Assembly (NCBI GenBank): GCA_038049695.1
Contig: CP142451.1
Location: 44,775,001-44,839,000, forward strand
Reading direction: 5' to 3'
DNA from: Cinnamomum chago
Taxonomy: Eukaryota; Streptophyta; Magnoliopsida; Laurales; Lauraceae
DNA: 64,000 bases
Both the position numbers and the translations under genes were made by a program. This document shows positions 34,801 through 46,720 of this stretch, in pieces; position 1 is the stretch's first letter; each line of letters starts with the position of its first letter. The notes beneath the pieces were generated by a model that saw only the letters and a program-made list of their open reading frames with translations, made no database searches and was not told the origin of the DNA.

Positions 34801-36049
34801 TTTTCAAAAATGCAAGTATCTGTTAGTTTTATGGTCTCAATACCAGTATATGATGAATAGATTGATTAATTTCTTTATTTATCAATATAATCATGTTTTC
34901 CTTTCATGAGATGAATGGTGATTTATTACTTAATGCACATGACCAATATTTATGACATAATGGTTCATGAGATGAACCGGGTCCCATTAGTATATTAGAT
35001 GTGATATATGTATATGGATGAGATCCACATACGGGAGATATGTGTCACAAATCTTATACTTAAAATATCTTCACAACCAGTGATGAGATTGGGCATCTCA
35101 TCTGACAAGGTTGCATCACTTGGATCACTATGAGATAGTGTGATTTGTCTCGATCATCAGAATGTAAGATTCTGAATCATAGTGCTGGTACATTGGATGT
35201 ATGAAGGACCATGAGAAGCACCTTATCAAATACTGTCTCGATTTAAGGAATGCTCTCATAATTCCCTATCAATAGGCTCTCAATCCTGAGACATTGATGA
35301 ACTCAAGTTTCTGTCCATTCATTTGCTTTGAGTCACCTGTCACGCCCCCCTTACCAGAACCTCGGGGGCGGGAATGGGATTAAGCATAAATATATTTTAC
35401 TTCTCCCAGGATCCGCGTGTGTGAAGACAACACATTCTGAATATTTGCGGAAGCTTTTGTGGCGTTGCGACCTGGAGTCCGTGGCCATCGGATTCCGTAT
35501 CGCACTCAACCATTAGCATATAGCTATCATATCAAGAATCATATCAGACTGGAGTAAACCATCACAATAAATTACAGAGCTGACAGTAACAGGATGATAC
35601 ATTCCCAAATACATTCAAGTTACAAATTATCAATGTACATTAATTAAGAATCCCCAAGAAAAGGCTAATAAAAGCCATACAACCACAAGCTATAACCACT
35701 ACCCATATATGACGTAGCTCCGATGTCAAGCCCAATGTCTACATGACATAGCCGACAAAACAACCTGCAAAACATGGCTCTACAACCAACTCAAGCACTC
35801 CTCTCGGGACGAAGGAATCTGAACCTGAGTACCAAAAGTAGTGGGTCAGACACGACGGTCTGGCAGGTGGATGAAAAGATAACAAATATACTGCAGAATA
35901 AAACATATGATAAATCATGCTCTTCGATCAAATGCTGCATATAATTAAACGAGTGAAAAATCGTGGATCTTGGGCAAAACATGTATTCGTTTCCAGCATG
36001 GGTAAAACATGAAGATCAACTAAAACACGTGTTCATTTACATCATCTAT

Positions 36050-36530
36050 AAACATAGATATTTGACAATCGGGTGTTCGTCTAAAACATGTATAAATATA
36101 GTAGTTTGACCAAACAAACGATCATTTGAGACTTAGGTAAAAACATAAGTATACAACAAATCAGGTATTCATAGGAGTCTGGCAAAACCAATGTCCATTT
36201 GAAACATATGTGAAAATACGGATATTTAACAAACCGGGTGTTCATTTAAAACAGGTGTAATCAAAGAAATCTGACCAAAACTAATGTTCATTTATCCATA
36301 ATTCAAAGCATGGGTATTCAACAAATCGGGCATCATTTAAAAACAGGTATAAACATAGGAATCTCACACCAAATGTCATTTAAAACAAAGCACGGATATT
36401 TAACAATTCGGGTATTCATTTAAAGCATGTGTAATCACATAAATCTAGTAAAACCATCGATCGTGTGAAACATATGTAAAAGCATGGGTATTCGCCCAAC
36501 CGGCCTTCATTTAAAACATGTGCGGGTACA
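36050..36530. repeat. Diverged tandem repeat in solo LTR, period roughly 75-95 bp
   Basis: Units of the type TTCAACAAATCGGGTATTCA-TTTAAAACATGTGTAA-(A)AATCTGACCAAAACC recur about six times. They are AT-rich with a conserved (A/T)CGGGT core. Confidence 0.7.
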
Positions 36531-37399
36531 AAGAACAGAAGGCAATATAATAATAACTGAATTTACATTGGAGAATATTAACACTTGTTTAAATAACAAC
36601 TTTCATAAAGGAAACGAATCACTTATCGGAAAGCAAGTAAGCAATATAAAACATGTCGGGTATCCAAGGAATCCGGAACTGGCAAGATGGCAATCACAAG
36701 AAGCTAAGTCCTCTATGACCGAAGTGACAAGAGTATAACGGGACGTTGGTCTCAGTCACACAAGGTAAGGAGACTCAACGTAAATCATATATACAATATA
36801 AATATACGGGAACGGGACCACGGTAGCGAACCGGGTATCGGGACGGGACCACGGCAATAACCGGGTATCGGGATCCAAACTGCAGCTGGCGGGACGGGAG
36901 AGGGATTTCCAAGTCGGTGGATCAAACTGACAAGGTATCCAAGCTTAGTGATGCCGACTCATAGGTCAAAACCAATCGAGACATATGCAAGTAAATCAAG
37001 TACAGTAAATAAACGGGCAAAACGGGGGTGCTCAAGGGCACACTGTCATTTCATATCGGGCAACGCATCTCGGGATCAATAACTGTTACTAATGTAACTT
37101 CAATGCTTTCGGGAAAACAAGTCATGTAATGCAAATCTCGGGAAAAGAGGTGAGACAATGAACTATAACAATTTCGGGAAAAATAATAATTTCAAGATCT
37201 ATTTAAGTGAATAGGGGTCCCGTATGTCGATTATAATAATTTACTTGGTACTCCTTGAGTTTGAAGACATTCCGGGCTCCTTATGCACTTTGGATTTTCA
37301 ACACTTCGAATGACATTCTCGTGATATGGTTTCTTTCTCGGATGGCCTCATGCAATGCCTAGTGAATCTCCTTTGATCGACAAAGCTCAACGCTCGAAC

Positions 37400-37690
37400 G
37401 AACCGGGCGGTCAGCTGGCGGTTAGCCGCCGCTGGCTGACCGCACAGCTGACCGCGGCTGGGCTGCAGAAATGCAGCTTATTGGAAAGCTGACCGCCAAA
37501 TGCGGTTAGCTGGCGGTTAGCCGCCGATGGGGTCCGCGGTTAGCCGCTGGCTAACCGTGAGGCTGACCATGTTTTCAGGTGGAAAATGATGCTCTCTGGA
37601 AAAGGAACCGTGACCTTTCGGCTCCCTGGCGGTTAGCCGCCAGTCACCAGGAGGCTAGCCGCCGGGTGACCGCAGGCTGACCGCCAGTGC
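37400..37690. repeat. GCGGTTAGCCGC palindrome cluster in solo LTR
   Basis: Multiple GCGGTTAGCCGCC, GCTGACCGC and GCGGTTAGC words, related to the cluster in F (61748-62170) on the opposite strand. GC-rich, in AT-rich surroundings. Confidence 0.85.
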
Positions 37691-40674
37691 GGGAATCACC
37701 CACTGTGTTCATATTTGAGTCATTTTCCTCCTCAAAACCATCCTCCTCACTTCCACTTAATCCTTGCCACATAACTGAGCTGAAAGCTCCTTCAATGCAA
37801 CTATTTACACTTCTCCAAAAACCCAACTTGTGATCATTCATCACTTCATTCCTCCACATCCCATCCATACCAAGAAGGAATGAAACCATTTCACAAGCAT
37901 TCATTTAGGATATAACCAAAGGACAATACATGCTAAACCAACATGTTTACAAAACATTAAATGACTTAGCCAACCACATTCCTCATGAAAACTCCAATGA
38001 AAAAGTAAAACTAAACATCTCCTTTCTTCTCACTTAAAACCAAACCAAAGGGAAGAATCCCCATTGTATACAAGGGTCCATTCGCCATAATCAAGGGGTA
38101 ATTAAAAACCATTGATCCCATTTCCAAGACAATAGATTAGTTGGCCAAACTCTTTAAATGAGCTTCTATTTCAAATCCATACAAGCTAGTAAACATAAAC
38201 ATGGGTGGGGAAACCAACCCCATTCATTTCAAGACCATGTGAGCAACTTTGACAATTTGAAAGCATATCTTTCCAAGAAATTAACAAGAGAGAAACAACC
38301 ATTGATATGCAATTTCGAAATCAATATATATATGGCAAGAAGCATATGTGAAAACATGTATCCAATGATCAAGGACAAGTAATAAAATTTAGGATTTTCT
38401 CATAAACCTTTGATAACATTCAAACCATCCATTCATCCACTTGCCTTGGGTCCCAAGCTAGCAAATCAAGCCTCTAATCACCTCTCAAGCTCAAGATCAA
38501 CAATCTCTACAAAAGCCCCCAAAACAAACCCTAAAATGGGTTAAACAAAGGAAGACAATGAATGGGCTCATACCAAGCTAGGAAATAGAACTTAAGGGGA
38601 AGCCATTGCACAAAAAGGGAAAATGGGAAGGAGTCTTTACCTCTAGAGTCATGAATCAACAAGAAGAAGCTTGCAATAGGGGCTGCCCACCTTGGTTTCC
38701 CACAAAAATGGTGTCAAACAAGAGAGGAGATGAAGGAGAGGAAGTTGCCGGAGTTTCCTCGTCGGATTGGTGGCTTGGAGGCTCCATAAGAGTAAGAGAA
38801 ATGGAAGAAATGGAGAAGAAGGGCTGCTGGCACTGTAGCTGGGAGGTTTCAGTCGATGGAATGGAGAAAATGAGGGAGAAAGAGAGAGTGGAGTCACTTA
38901 TATAATGGGTGGGTGTGGGCCCCACTACACTCAAAGCTTGCCAAGGGTAAAACATCTATTTGTGGGCCTCGGATGCGATCGACGAAGAAGAGAAAAATGT
39001 TTCTCATAAAATCTAGTTTTCAAAAAGTATAACTTTGGCATGGTTCTGGGATCTCGAAATTTGGGTCCAGATTTGGTGTGAAAAGATTGTTTTGCCCTCC
39101 GGGCTGGAAAAACTGATTTTCGGAACTTCGAATGGGCACGAAGTGAACACGAAAGTTGTAGAGAATAACAAAATAAGTCAAATGAGGCTAAAACAAGAAT
39201 TATCAGGAATTTCAAATAATCTCCCAATCTCGCGCAAAGTCACTAAAAGAACCCCCAAAGGGTCCCACTAATCACAAAGGCCCTCAAAATTCCCCAAAAC
39301 TAGAGAAAACCATTCTAGCTCTCAAACTCAACCCAACAAATACTAAACCCACTAAAAGAAACTAATCCACCACAAAACAACACTAATCCAGGAAATTAGG
39401 GGTTGGGTTCTCACATCACCAATGAGTGAGGCCAACTGTAGGTCAACACCTCGGTGTCTTGGGTACATGGTAGTAGGACTGTGGGAACATGCAATGATCA
39501 AGATGGAATCTATCTACATTATCCCCTTGTGCCAATTGATGGATTTATCATTGGTAAGTGCGCACCCATTCCGATTAAGAGTTAATTGGATCGGTACCAA
39601 ATGATTACTATAATTAATTGGGGCTCAAGGATAATAAGATGTGGATCTAATATTGGATGAGACAGATTTATTCCAATTGATCCATGGATAATGATGGAGG
39701 GGCCTACTTGTGGTACTGTGGAAGTTTAGGGTCTTCATTGTAATTTATTCCTAGGACCGGAGTGCAATTGCATTTATATAGTGGTGTTATTTGCAATTAA
39801 CTGTGGGCCCGGATTGCACATGAGATGTGGGGTCGCGTGTCCCAGTTGGAGCCAACTTTCTAAGGAATCCCTAGTGGTCCCCACGCTAGCCCAAATTATT
39901 TGAAAGATACTAATTCTACTTGAACTCTAAAAGGAAGGTTACTATTTCTATTTGAAGTGAGACTTCTAATAGTGGTAATGGTAAGCTACTAATTATTAAT
40001 GGAAGTAGGACTTCTATTTTAATTAGAAAGGAGAAAGTTACTAATAGTTGTGGAAGTGAGACTTCTATGGCAATTAGTAAGGGAGATGTTTACTAATTTG
40101 TAATGGGAGTTAAACTTCTATTTCAAATAGGAAAACAAGAGTTATGGAGGGCTATAAATAGAGGAATAATCCTCTCAAATTCGTGCATAATCAATAGAGC
40201 ACTTTCAGCCCCTTGTGCAAGAGTTGTACAAGTCATCTTCCTCTCAAAGTTCGCCTCTCTTTCACCTTTGGTTCCTTAGAATTACTAGTAGGGTTTTCTC
40301 TTGAGGATTCCGCCATCTTCTTGAGAAAAAGAGATCTAATACGGGACATAGCGTGGAAGATCAAAAGGAGTTGAAGATTCTGATTTGGATTGTGAAGTTG
40401 TTCATCACCAAAGTAAAGAAATCAAATCCTCCATTAGAGCACAACAAAGCTCCAAAGGTATAACTACATCCTTGTATGTTGTGGATTTCGTGGTAGCATG
40501 TTTATGTGCTGTTCTCTATCTTATAGATAGTATATGTTGCCGTACATGGCTATGAGATTGAGGGAATTGCATCATGGATTGGGTTTGTTGCATTCTAGAC
40601 AATTGATCCCTGCATCAAGTGGGTCAAAAGTTTTGAAACCTGTTTGGAAGGCCCACCTATATTCCAACAGTATC

Positions 40675-41100
40675 GACTAAAAGTCGCCTCCCTACTGAAT
40701 GGTCTTGCAAGTATTGATGGAATGTCACCTCCTTACTCATTCGGTTGCGAGTATCGATGGAATGTCGCCTTCTCGCGGATTTGGGCGCAAGTATCGACTA
40801 AGTGTCGCTTCCTTGCTTTTTCAAAATTTTGGTTTTGTGGGTATCGATGGAATGTCTCTTCCCCACGGATTTGAAATTTTGAGGTCCTTTTTTTTTTTGA
40901 ACCTCGGTTTTTTGTTTGAGTTTTGGGTTTGTGGATATCAACTTGAATGTTGCGTCTCCACGGTTTTTGAAATTTTGCAAGTATCGACAAAGTGTTGCTT
41001 CCTTGCGATTTTGAAATTTTGGAAGTATCGAATGGGGTTCGCATCCTTCCGATTTTTGGGTCTTGCGAGTATCAACTGAGCGTCGTTTCCCCGCGGTTTT
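40675..41100. repeat. Hairpin array with loop TATCGA..TGTCGC and covarying 5-bp stems
   Basis: Units of about 40-95 bp. Perfect stems are GCGAG/CTCGC (40747-40751, 40772-40776), GCAAG/CTTGC (40787-40791, 40812-40816), GTGGG/CCCAC (40837-40841, 40862-40866), GTGGA/TCCAC (40931-40935, 40957-40961), GCAAG/CTTGC (40977-40981, 41002-41006) and GGAAG/CTTCC (41021-41025, 41046-41050). Two further units (40707, 41065) have one mismatch. The loop stays close to TATCGAC.AAGTGTCGCTTC at 20-21 nt. Confidence 0.88.
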
Positions 41101-41456
41101 TAACAAATACCTTTTTTTGTTTAAAGACACGAGGGTCGTAAATTTTGACTTAAAATAGTTTTTGGATGTAAAAGTCAGGGTGGACTAGGGTGGAAATTCC
41201 TAAGTCCTGATTTTGTTTCAAACCATGAATTTTGGGTTCAAGGGTTGAAAATTTGGTCAAGTCCGAGAAGAGGCTCCTAAACTTGGATTTTTGGATTTTT
41301 TTTAACAATGAAACTATGACAGTAAGCATTGTTTTGAATTTTTCTAGAAATCTCAACATAAGGATGAAAAATCTAAAAGAGGCGGGTTTGACGGGCGAGT
41401 ACTTGAGAATAGGCTTTGGTAGTGTAGGCACTGCTCTGACCCAGTGGTGTAAGTCT
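41101..41456. other. Spacer between array and integrase of C
   Basis: AT-rich with no recognisable feature. It is downstream of the element C polyprotein stop on the - strand. Confidence 0.5.
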
Positions 41457-42779
41457 TCAAGGATAGTACCGCTTCAAGAACTTGCCGTTGATGGGCAACA
41501 TACATCTGTCACCTTCCATGTTCAGAAGTGCGTATGCGCCGTTGGAGAAGACTTTGTCAATGACGAAGGGTCGCTCCCATTTTGATTCGAGTTTGCCTTT
41601 GGATTTGTGGGCGAAGACCATTGGCCTTTTTACTGCAAGAACCAAGTCACCCTTTTTGTAGGTGCATTGCCGGACCCTCTTGTCGAAAGATCCTGCCATG
41701 CGTGCTTGGTACAACTCAATGCTTTGTAAGGCTTCGAGCCGTCTTTTGTCGAGATTGTCCAATTCTTGGGGTCTCAGTTTGACATTGCTGTCTTGCGTCA
41801 TGTCATTTTGTAAAGATACCCTTAAGGAAGGAATTTGTACTTCCAAAGGGACAACAGCTCCGCATCCATAGACAAGAGAGAATGGTGTGCTATGGGTTGG
41901 CCCTCGAACGGTGGTTCGATAAGCCCACAAAGCTTCAGGTAATTTGTAGCCCCGGTCTCTTTTGTGGGTAGAGACCATCTTCTTGAGAATTTTGCAGAGT
42001 GTCTTGTTGAAGGCTTTTGCTAGTCCGTTTGCTACCGGATTGTACGGAGTTGAAGGACAACGTTGGATTTTGTATTTGTCGCAAAACCTGTAGAATCGGT
42101 GATCCTGGAATTGCGGTCCGTTATCATTAACGAATCTTTTAGGTATGCTGAAGCGGCAAATAATGTTGATGCGCAAGAGTTGAAGGACTGATGAAGTCTT
42201 CATTTCACTGAGCGCAAACGCTTCTGACCACTTGGAGAAATAATCTGTAGCGACGAAGATGAAGCGATGGCCTTTGCTCGACGGGGGAGAGATAGGACCT
42301 ATGATGTCTATACCCAAGGCTTCGAAAGGCCATGAGATTGATGTAGGATGTAGCCATTCTGGAGGCATATGGACATAGTCTCCATGAACTTGGCATTGGC
42401 GGCAGCGTTTAGCAAATTGCATGGCAAATTGCATGGCGTCAGCTACGATGGTAGGCCAATAATATCCCAATCTTTTTATCTGATTGTAGAGCTTGGGCCC
42501 AGCCTGATGGGCTCCACAAAGACCAGCATGAACTTCTTTGAGCGTTTCCTCAGCCTCTTGTTGTGACAAGTAGCGCAGAAGTACTCCGTCGAAGGATTTT
42601 ATGTAAAGCATTTTTGAAGGTATATCCAAATGAAAGTTTGGGGCTCGTCTTTTGATGCTTACCCGTTCTTTTGGATCTTTAGGGAGGATTCCGAACTTGA
42701 TGTGATCAATGAACAGATCTCTCCAGTCGCCGATCGGAGTTTGAGGATGGAGATCCGACTTTCTGCCAATTTGTGGCAT
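41457..42779 (-). pseudogene. Element C integrase
   Basis: A long open frame ending at 41457. The zinc-binding region has VHAGLCGAHQAG and CRQCQVHG (HHCC). Core: ALGIDIIGPI (first Asp), FVNDNGPQF (second Asp) and, exactly 36 residues later, Lys in NGLAKAFNK where the catalytic Glu should be (codon at 42015-42017, AAA). The C-terminal region has YKKGDLVLAVKRP and WERPFVIDKVF. With Glu changed to Lys the enzyme would be inactive although the frame is open. The domain continues upstream into 42780-43004 in a shifted frame (MAIQEGENMQI). Confidence 0.9.
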
Positions 42780-43937
42780 TCAGCAACTGCTTGGTGTGTG
42801 TTAAGAGGAGGGAGAATCCTTCTTTGACACACTGTAATTTGCATGTTTTCCCCTTCCTGGATCGCCATGGATGCGACAAGTCCGGCCAGGGCATCTGCAC
42901 GGATGTTTTCACCTCTGAGGACGTGGGTGGTGTGATAGATGTCAAACCTTTGACGAAGTGATTATGCCTTGTTGTAGTAAGGCAACAAACCATACTTCCT
43001 GACTTCAAATTTTTGATTCATCTGGTTGACGATCAGTTGAGAGTCCAAAGACTTCCAGGATGGTGATGCCGGATTCAATGGCTAGTTCCAATCCTACAAT
43101 CAGGGCTTGGTACTCAGCTGCATTGTTTGAGCATGGTTTCAGTAGCGAAAAAGCATGTGGAATCATGTGCTTATCGGGGCTAACAAAGAGGATGCCAACT
43201 CCTGAGATTACCTTTCTTTTTTCATTTGTCCTGGTTGCACCATCAAAGTACATGTCCCAGGAGGCATTTGGTGAGAAAGTCTCCACGTTGTAGACAGGTT
43301 CGTCTGGGAGATCATCTCTGAGTGGGGAATCTTTAGGCAACGGATGCTCTACGAGGAGATCTACTAGAGCTTGGCCTTTGATTGCCTTTTGTGGTACATA
43401 CCTGATATCAAATTGTGATAGGAGGATGGACCATTTTGCTAGTCGGGCATTAGAGAGAACATGTTTTGTGACGAGGACCTTTAAGAGGTTGATCCTCAAA
43501 ATCAGGTAGACTGTGATCGAAAGAAGGTAATGACGTAGCTTTTGTACGGTGAACATCACCGCAAGGCATTCTTTCTCGACTGGAGAGTAGCGATGCTCCA
43601 CACCTACCAGCATACGACTGAGGTAGTATATCACAACTTCTTTTCCTTCGTCATTCTCTTGTGCGAGCAGGGCGCCCAAGGAATGGTCGAGAGCTCTTGT
43701 GTACAAGCTGAATGGTTTTCCAATGGTAGGGGCAGCCAGCACTGGAGGTTTAGTTAGATACGTCTTGATGTCTTGAAATGTTGCTTGACATTCAGCATCC
43801 CAAACAAAGTTCACACCTTTCTTCATTAGGCGGGAAAAGGGACGGCATTTCCCCGAGAGATTGGAGATGAACCGTCTAATGTATGCTAACCTCCATTGAT
43901 GCCCTTTTAGTTCTCTTAGGGTTCTTGGAGAAGGCAT
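42780..43937 (-). pseudogene. Element C RNase H plus second archaeal-type RNase H
   Basis: RNase H 1 starts after RRFISNLSGKCRPFSRLMKK with FVWDAECQATF and SRMLVGVEHRYSPVEKECLA. The second domain has WDMYFDGATRT (FDGA near 43237-43248), GVGILFVSPDKHMIPHAFSL and NNAAEYQALIVGLELAIESG, the archaeal-type RNase H that plant Tat elements acquired in addition to their own. Its last part (DSQLIVNQ, then ALAGLVASMAI) is frame-shifted near 43010. Confidence 0.88.
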
Positions 43938-44958
43938 TTCTAGAATAGCTTTGACTTTGATGGGGTCAAGTTATATTCCAGCTTTCCAGACTTTGAATCC
44001 AAAAAACTTACCCGATGAGACGCCGAAGAAGCATTTCAGGGGATTCATTAGCAGTTTGTGTTTGCGAAGTTGGAGGAAGACTTCCCGAAGGTCTTTCAGA
44101 TGGTCTTTTTTTCTTTTGCTTTTGACAGAGAGGTCATCAACGTAACATTCAACCGTCTTGTGCTGCATATCTTGGAATATCTTCATCATAGCCCTCTGAC
44201 ATGTGGCACCAACATTTTTCAGACCAAATGGCATGACAGTGTAGCAATACACACCAAATGGGGTCCGAAATGATGTGTGTTTTTTTATCTTCAGGACGCA
44301 TCTTTATTTGATTGTAGCCAGAGAATCCATCCATGAATGTCATTCGCTCAAACCCACAGGTGTTGTCAATCATCACCTCTGGTATGGGGAGCGGGAACTC
44401 ATCTTTGGGGCAAGCGCCATTTAGGTCTCTATAATCAATACAGACCCTGATTTGCCCCTTTTTTTTGTCACGGGGACGATGTTGGCCAACCATTCAGGAT
44501 GTTGTTCCTCGCGGATGAAGCTGACGCTTTTGAGTTTTTGAACATCCTGTTCAATTTTTTCCATTACATCGGGTCAGAATCTTCTTTGGCCTTGTTTGAC
44601 AAGCTTGATATCTTTTTTACAGATAGAGTTTGCGGACTGCTATTTTGGGGTCTAAACCAGGCATTTCAGTATAAGACCATGCAAAACAATCAACAAACTC
44701 ACGAAGAAAAGAGATATACTCGGGTAACTCATCATCCTTTATATTCTTGCTTATGAATAGAGGATGTGGCTCATCTAGTGTTCCCAAGTCTACCTTTTGA
44801 ACAGGATCTTTTGTTGGAAGGTTCGAAGGTGGTTCCTCCACAATATTTTCGGAGGCTTCCAACTCAACGAAACCTTCTGGAGTTTCAAGGGCATTTTTAG
44901 GCCAAGGCTTTGTTTTTTCCCATGAGTCTTCAGGATCGGTGATCTTTTCAAGGCTTGC
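43938..44958 (-). pseudogene. Element C reverse transcriptase (left of D)
   Basis: From 44958 leftward: LEKITDPEDSWEKTKPWPK, a linker with EFVDCFAWSYTEMPGLDP, then RT motifs IRVCIDYRDLNGACPKDEFPLP, GFSGYNQIKMRPEDKKT and the catalytic YVDD (44132-44143, in VECYVDDLSVKSKRKKDHL). Frame breaks occur near 44617, 44490 and 44250. It is interrupted upstream by element D at 44959; the peptide continues in phase at 50553. Confidence 0.88.
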
Positions 44959-45296
44959 TGTCACGACCCCGGACCGGGAATCCCAATCCGGGATCGGGAC
45001 TAATGGTGAATGATGATTGATGATGATTATCTACATCCACAATATACAATTTATTTAATTTCCCACAGGTGTCCGCGGTGAGGATATCACAACAAATCGG
45101 GAAAATCTCGCAAGAAAATGCAAAGCCGAAAAGGGAACCCCCAAAGGGCCCCACTAGCCAACAAAACACTCAAAGTAGCCCAAAGCTAAAATCAAGGTTA
45201 TTCTAAACCCAACTTAACCAAAAACACTAATCAAGCTTAGCACTAACACGCAACTTAATTAGCACTAATCGGGTTCACTCGGGTCGGGGTCTTACA
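44959..45296 (-). repeat. 3' LTR of element D
   Basis: TGTCACGACC..GGTCTTACA on the + strand; 338 bp. It shares termini with the 3-kb LTRs of A, B and F but lacks their middle, including the palindrome cluster. Confidence 0.95.
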
Positions 45297-45309
45297 TCCT
45301 CCACCCCTT
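45297..45309 (-). promoter_or_regulatory. Polypurine tract of element D
   Basis: On the - strand AAGGGGTGGAGGA abuts the 3' LTR. It overlaps the polyprotein stop codon (45308-45310). Confidence 0.8.
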
Positions 45310-46720
45310 AGGGCATTTGGTCCTCCAAATGAAACATAAGACTCACCTCTGGTAGAAGATGTGGGTACTTCTTCTGCACTTGATCTCGTAATTCCCATGT
45401 GGCCTATTCCGGTCCATGATTCTCCCACAATACCTTTACCCACTGAATAGTCCGAGTCCTCAACTCTTGTTCCTTTGTGTCGATGATCTCAACGGGCTTC
45501 TCTACATAGGTAGCATCCTCTCTGATCTCTAATGGTTCATGCCGGAGTACATGCGAAGGATCGGGAACATATTTCTTCAACATAGACACATGGAAGACGT
45601 TGTGTACACCAGATAGCTCAGGTGGTAAGGCCAATCTATAGGCCACGTCACCGATCTTGCTCACAATGTCATAGGGTCCAATGTATCTCCTTGATAGCTT
45701 GCCATTCTATCCAAATCTCAATGTTCCCCTTGTAGGTGACACTTTCAAGAAAACCTTATCTCCTTCCTTGAACTGTAAATCTCTGCGATGGGAGTCTGCA
45801 TAGCTCTTCTGTCTACTCCGGGATACTTTCAAACGCTCTTGAATCAACTTGATCTTGTCGCTGGTCTCACTAACCATAGTCGGTCCATGGAAACTGCGAG
45901 TGCCGACCTCTTCCCAACAAACAGGTGTCCTACACCTTCTGCCATACAAAGCCTCAAAAGGAGCCATCCCAATGCTCGAGTGGTAGCTGTTGTTGTACGC
46001 GAACTCACACAATGGTAGAGTCTCATCCCACTGAGTCTTGAAGTCCAACACACAAGCACGGAGCATGTCCTCTAAAGTCTGAATCGTCCTTTCTGACTGG
46101 CCATCTGTCTGGGGGTGATACGCTGTGCTGAACTGTAATCTCGTGCCCATAGACTCATGCAATGTCTTCCAGAACCTCGAAACGAATCTGCTGTCTCTGT
46201 CAGAAGTGAACGAAACTGGTTGCCCATGTCGACTGACTATCTCGCTGACAAACAACTCTGCCAAAGGTAGCATGTGCATCTTCTTCCCAGTCTTCATAGC
46301 AAGGAAATGCGCTGACTTGGTGAGACGGTCCACAATGACCCATATCGCGTCGTTGCCTCTGCTAGTCCTCGGTAATCCGGAAATAAAATCCATGGTAATG
46401 TGCTCCCACTTTCATTCCGGAATTTCTAATGGCTGTAACAACCCTGGAGGCCTCTGATGCTCTGCCTTAATCAACTGACAGGTCATGCAACGGGAGACAA
46501 ACGCTGCAATCTCTCTCTTCATATTGTTCCACCAAAATCTACCCTTCAAGTTCTGATACATCTTTGTACTGCCTGGATGCATAGAGTACTTCGTGCTATG
46601 AGCCTCAGTCATGATGTTGTTCCTCAAATCTTCAAGATTAGGCACACACAGACGGTCACGGTAGTACAAAACTCCATCCACAAAACGAAAGTCAGGACGT
46701 TCTGCTATATGCTCTGAGAT
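45308..46720 (-). pseudogene. Element D integrase and C-terminal tail
   Basis: The zinc-binding region is HPGSTKMYQNLKGRFWWNN..SRCMTCQLI (intact). Core: MDFISGLP, TSDRDSRFVSRFW and Glu of DGQSERT at the correct 36-residue spacing. The tail has LSGVHNVFHVSMLKKYVPDP and a chromodomain-like end ATWELRDQVQKKYPHLLP, supporting a chromovirus. In-frame stops: TGA at the PE/KWEH step (near 46412), TAG near 45707 and TAG near 45404. A frameshift at about 46720 separates it from RNase H. Confidence 0.9.

Larger units (their letters stand above)
35338..39415 (-). repeat. Solo LTR nested in the solo LTR at 34821-40669
   Basis: 4078 bp with TGTCACGCCC..GGTTCTCACA ends and the duplication TCACC (35333-35337, 39416-39420). 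The uninterrupted copy at 32113-32125 shows the empty target. By its termini it is a Tekay-like gypsy LTR on the - strand. It contains a diverged tandem array (36050-36530) and a GCGGTTAGCCGC palindrome cluster (37400-37690). ORFs such as 38606-38905 are not coding. Confidence 0.93.
34821..40669 (+). repeat. Solo LTR in the 3' region of C, split by another solo LTR
   Basis: It begins and ends like the 31604-33387 solo LTR (TGTTAGTTTTATGG to TTCCAACA) and is flanked by GTATC duplications (34816-34820, 40670-40674). Minus the inner solo LTR and its duplication it is about 1766 bp. The two copies are clearly one family, about 90% alike by eye, and + oriented. Confidence 0.92.

Noticed and set aside
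36484..36738. 84-codon ORF
   Set aside because: Falls at the edge of an AT-rich tandem array in a solo LTR; no similarity recognised.
38606..38905. ORFs of about 99 codons on both strands
   Set aside because: They lie inside the solo LTR at 35338-39415; no domain and no start context.
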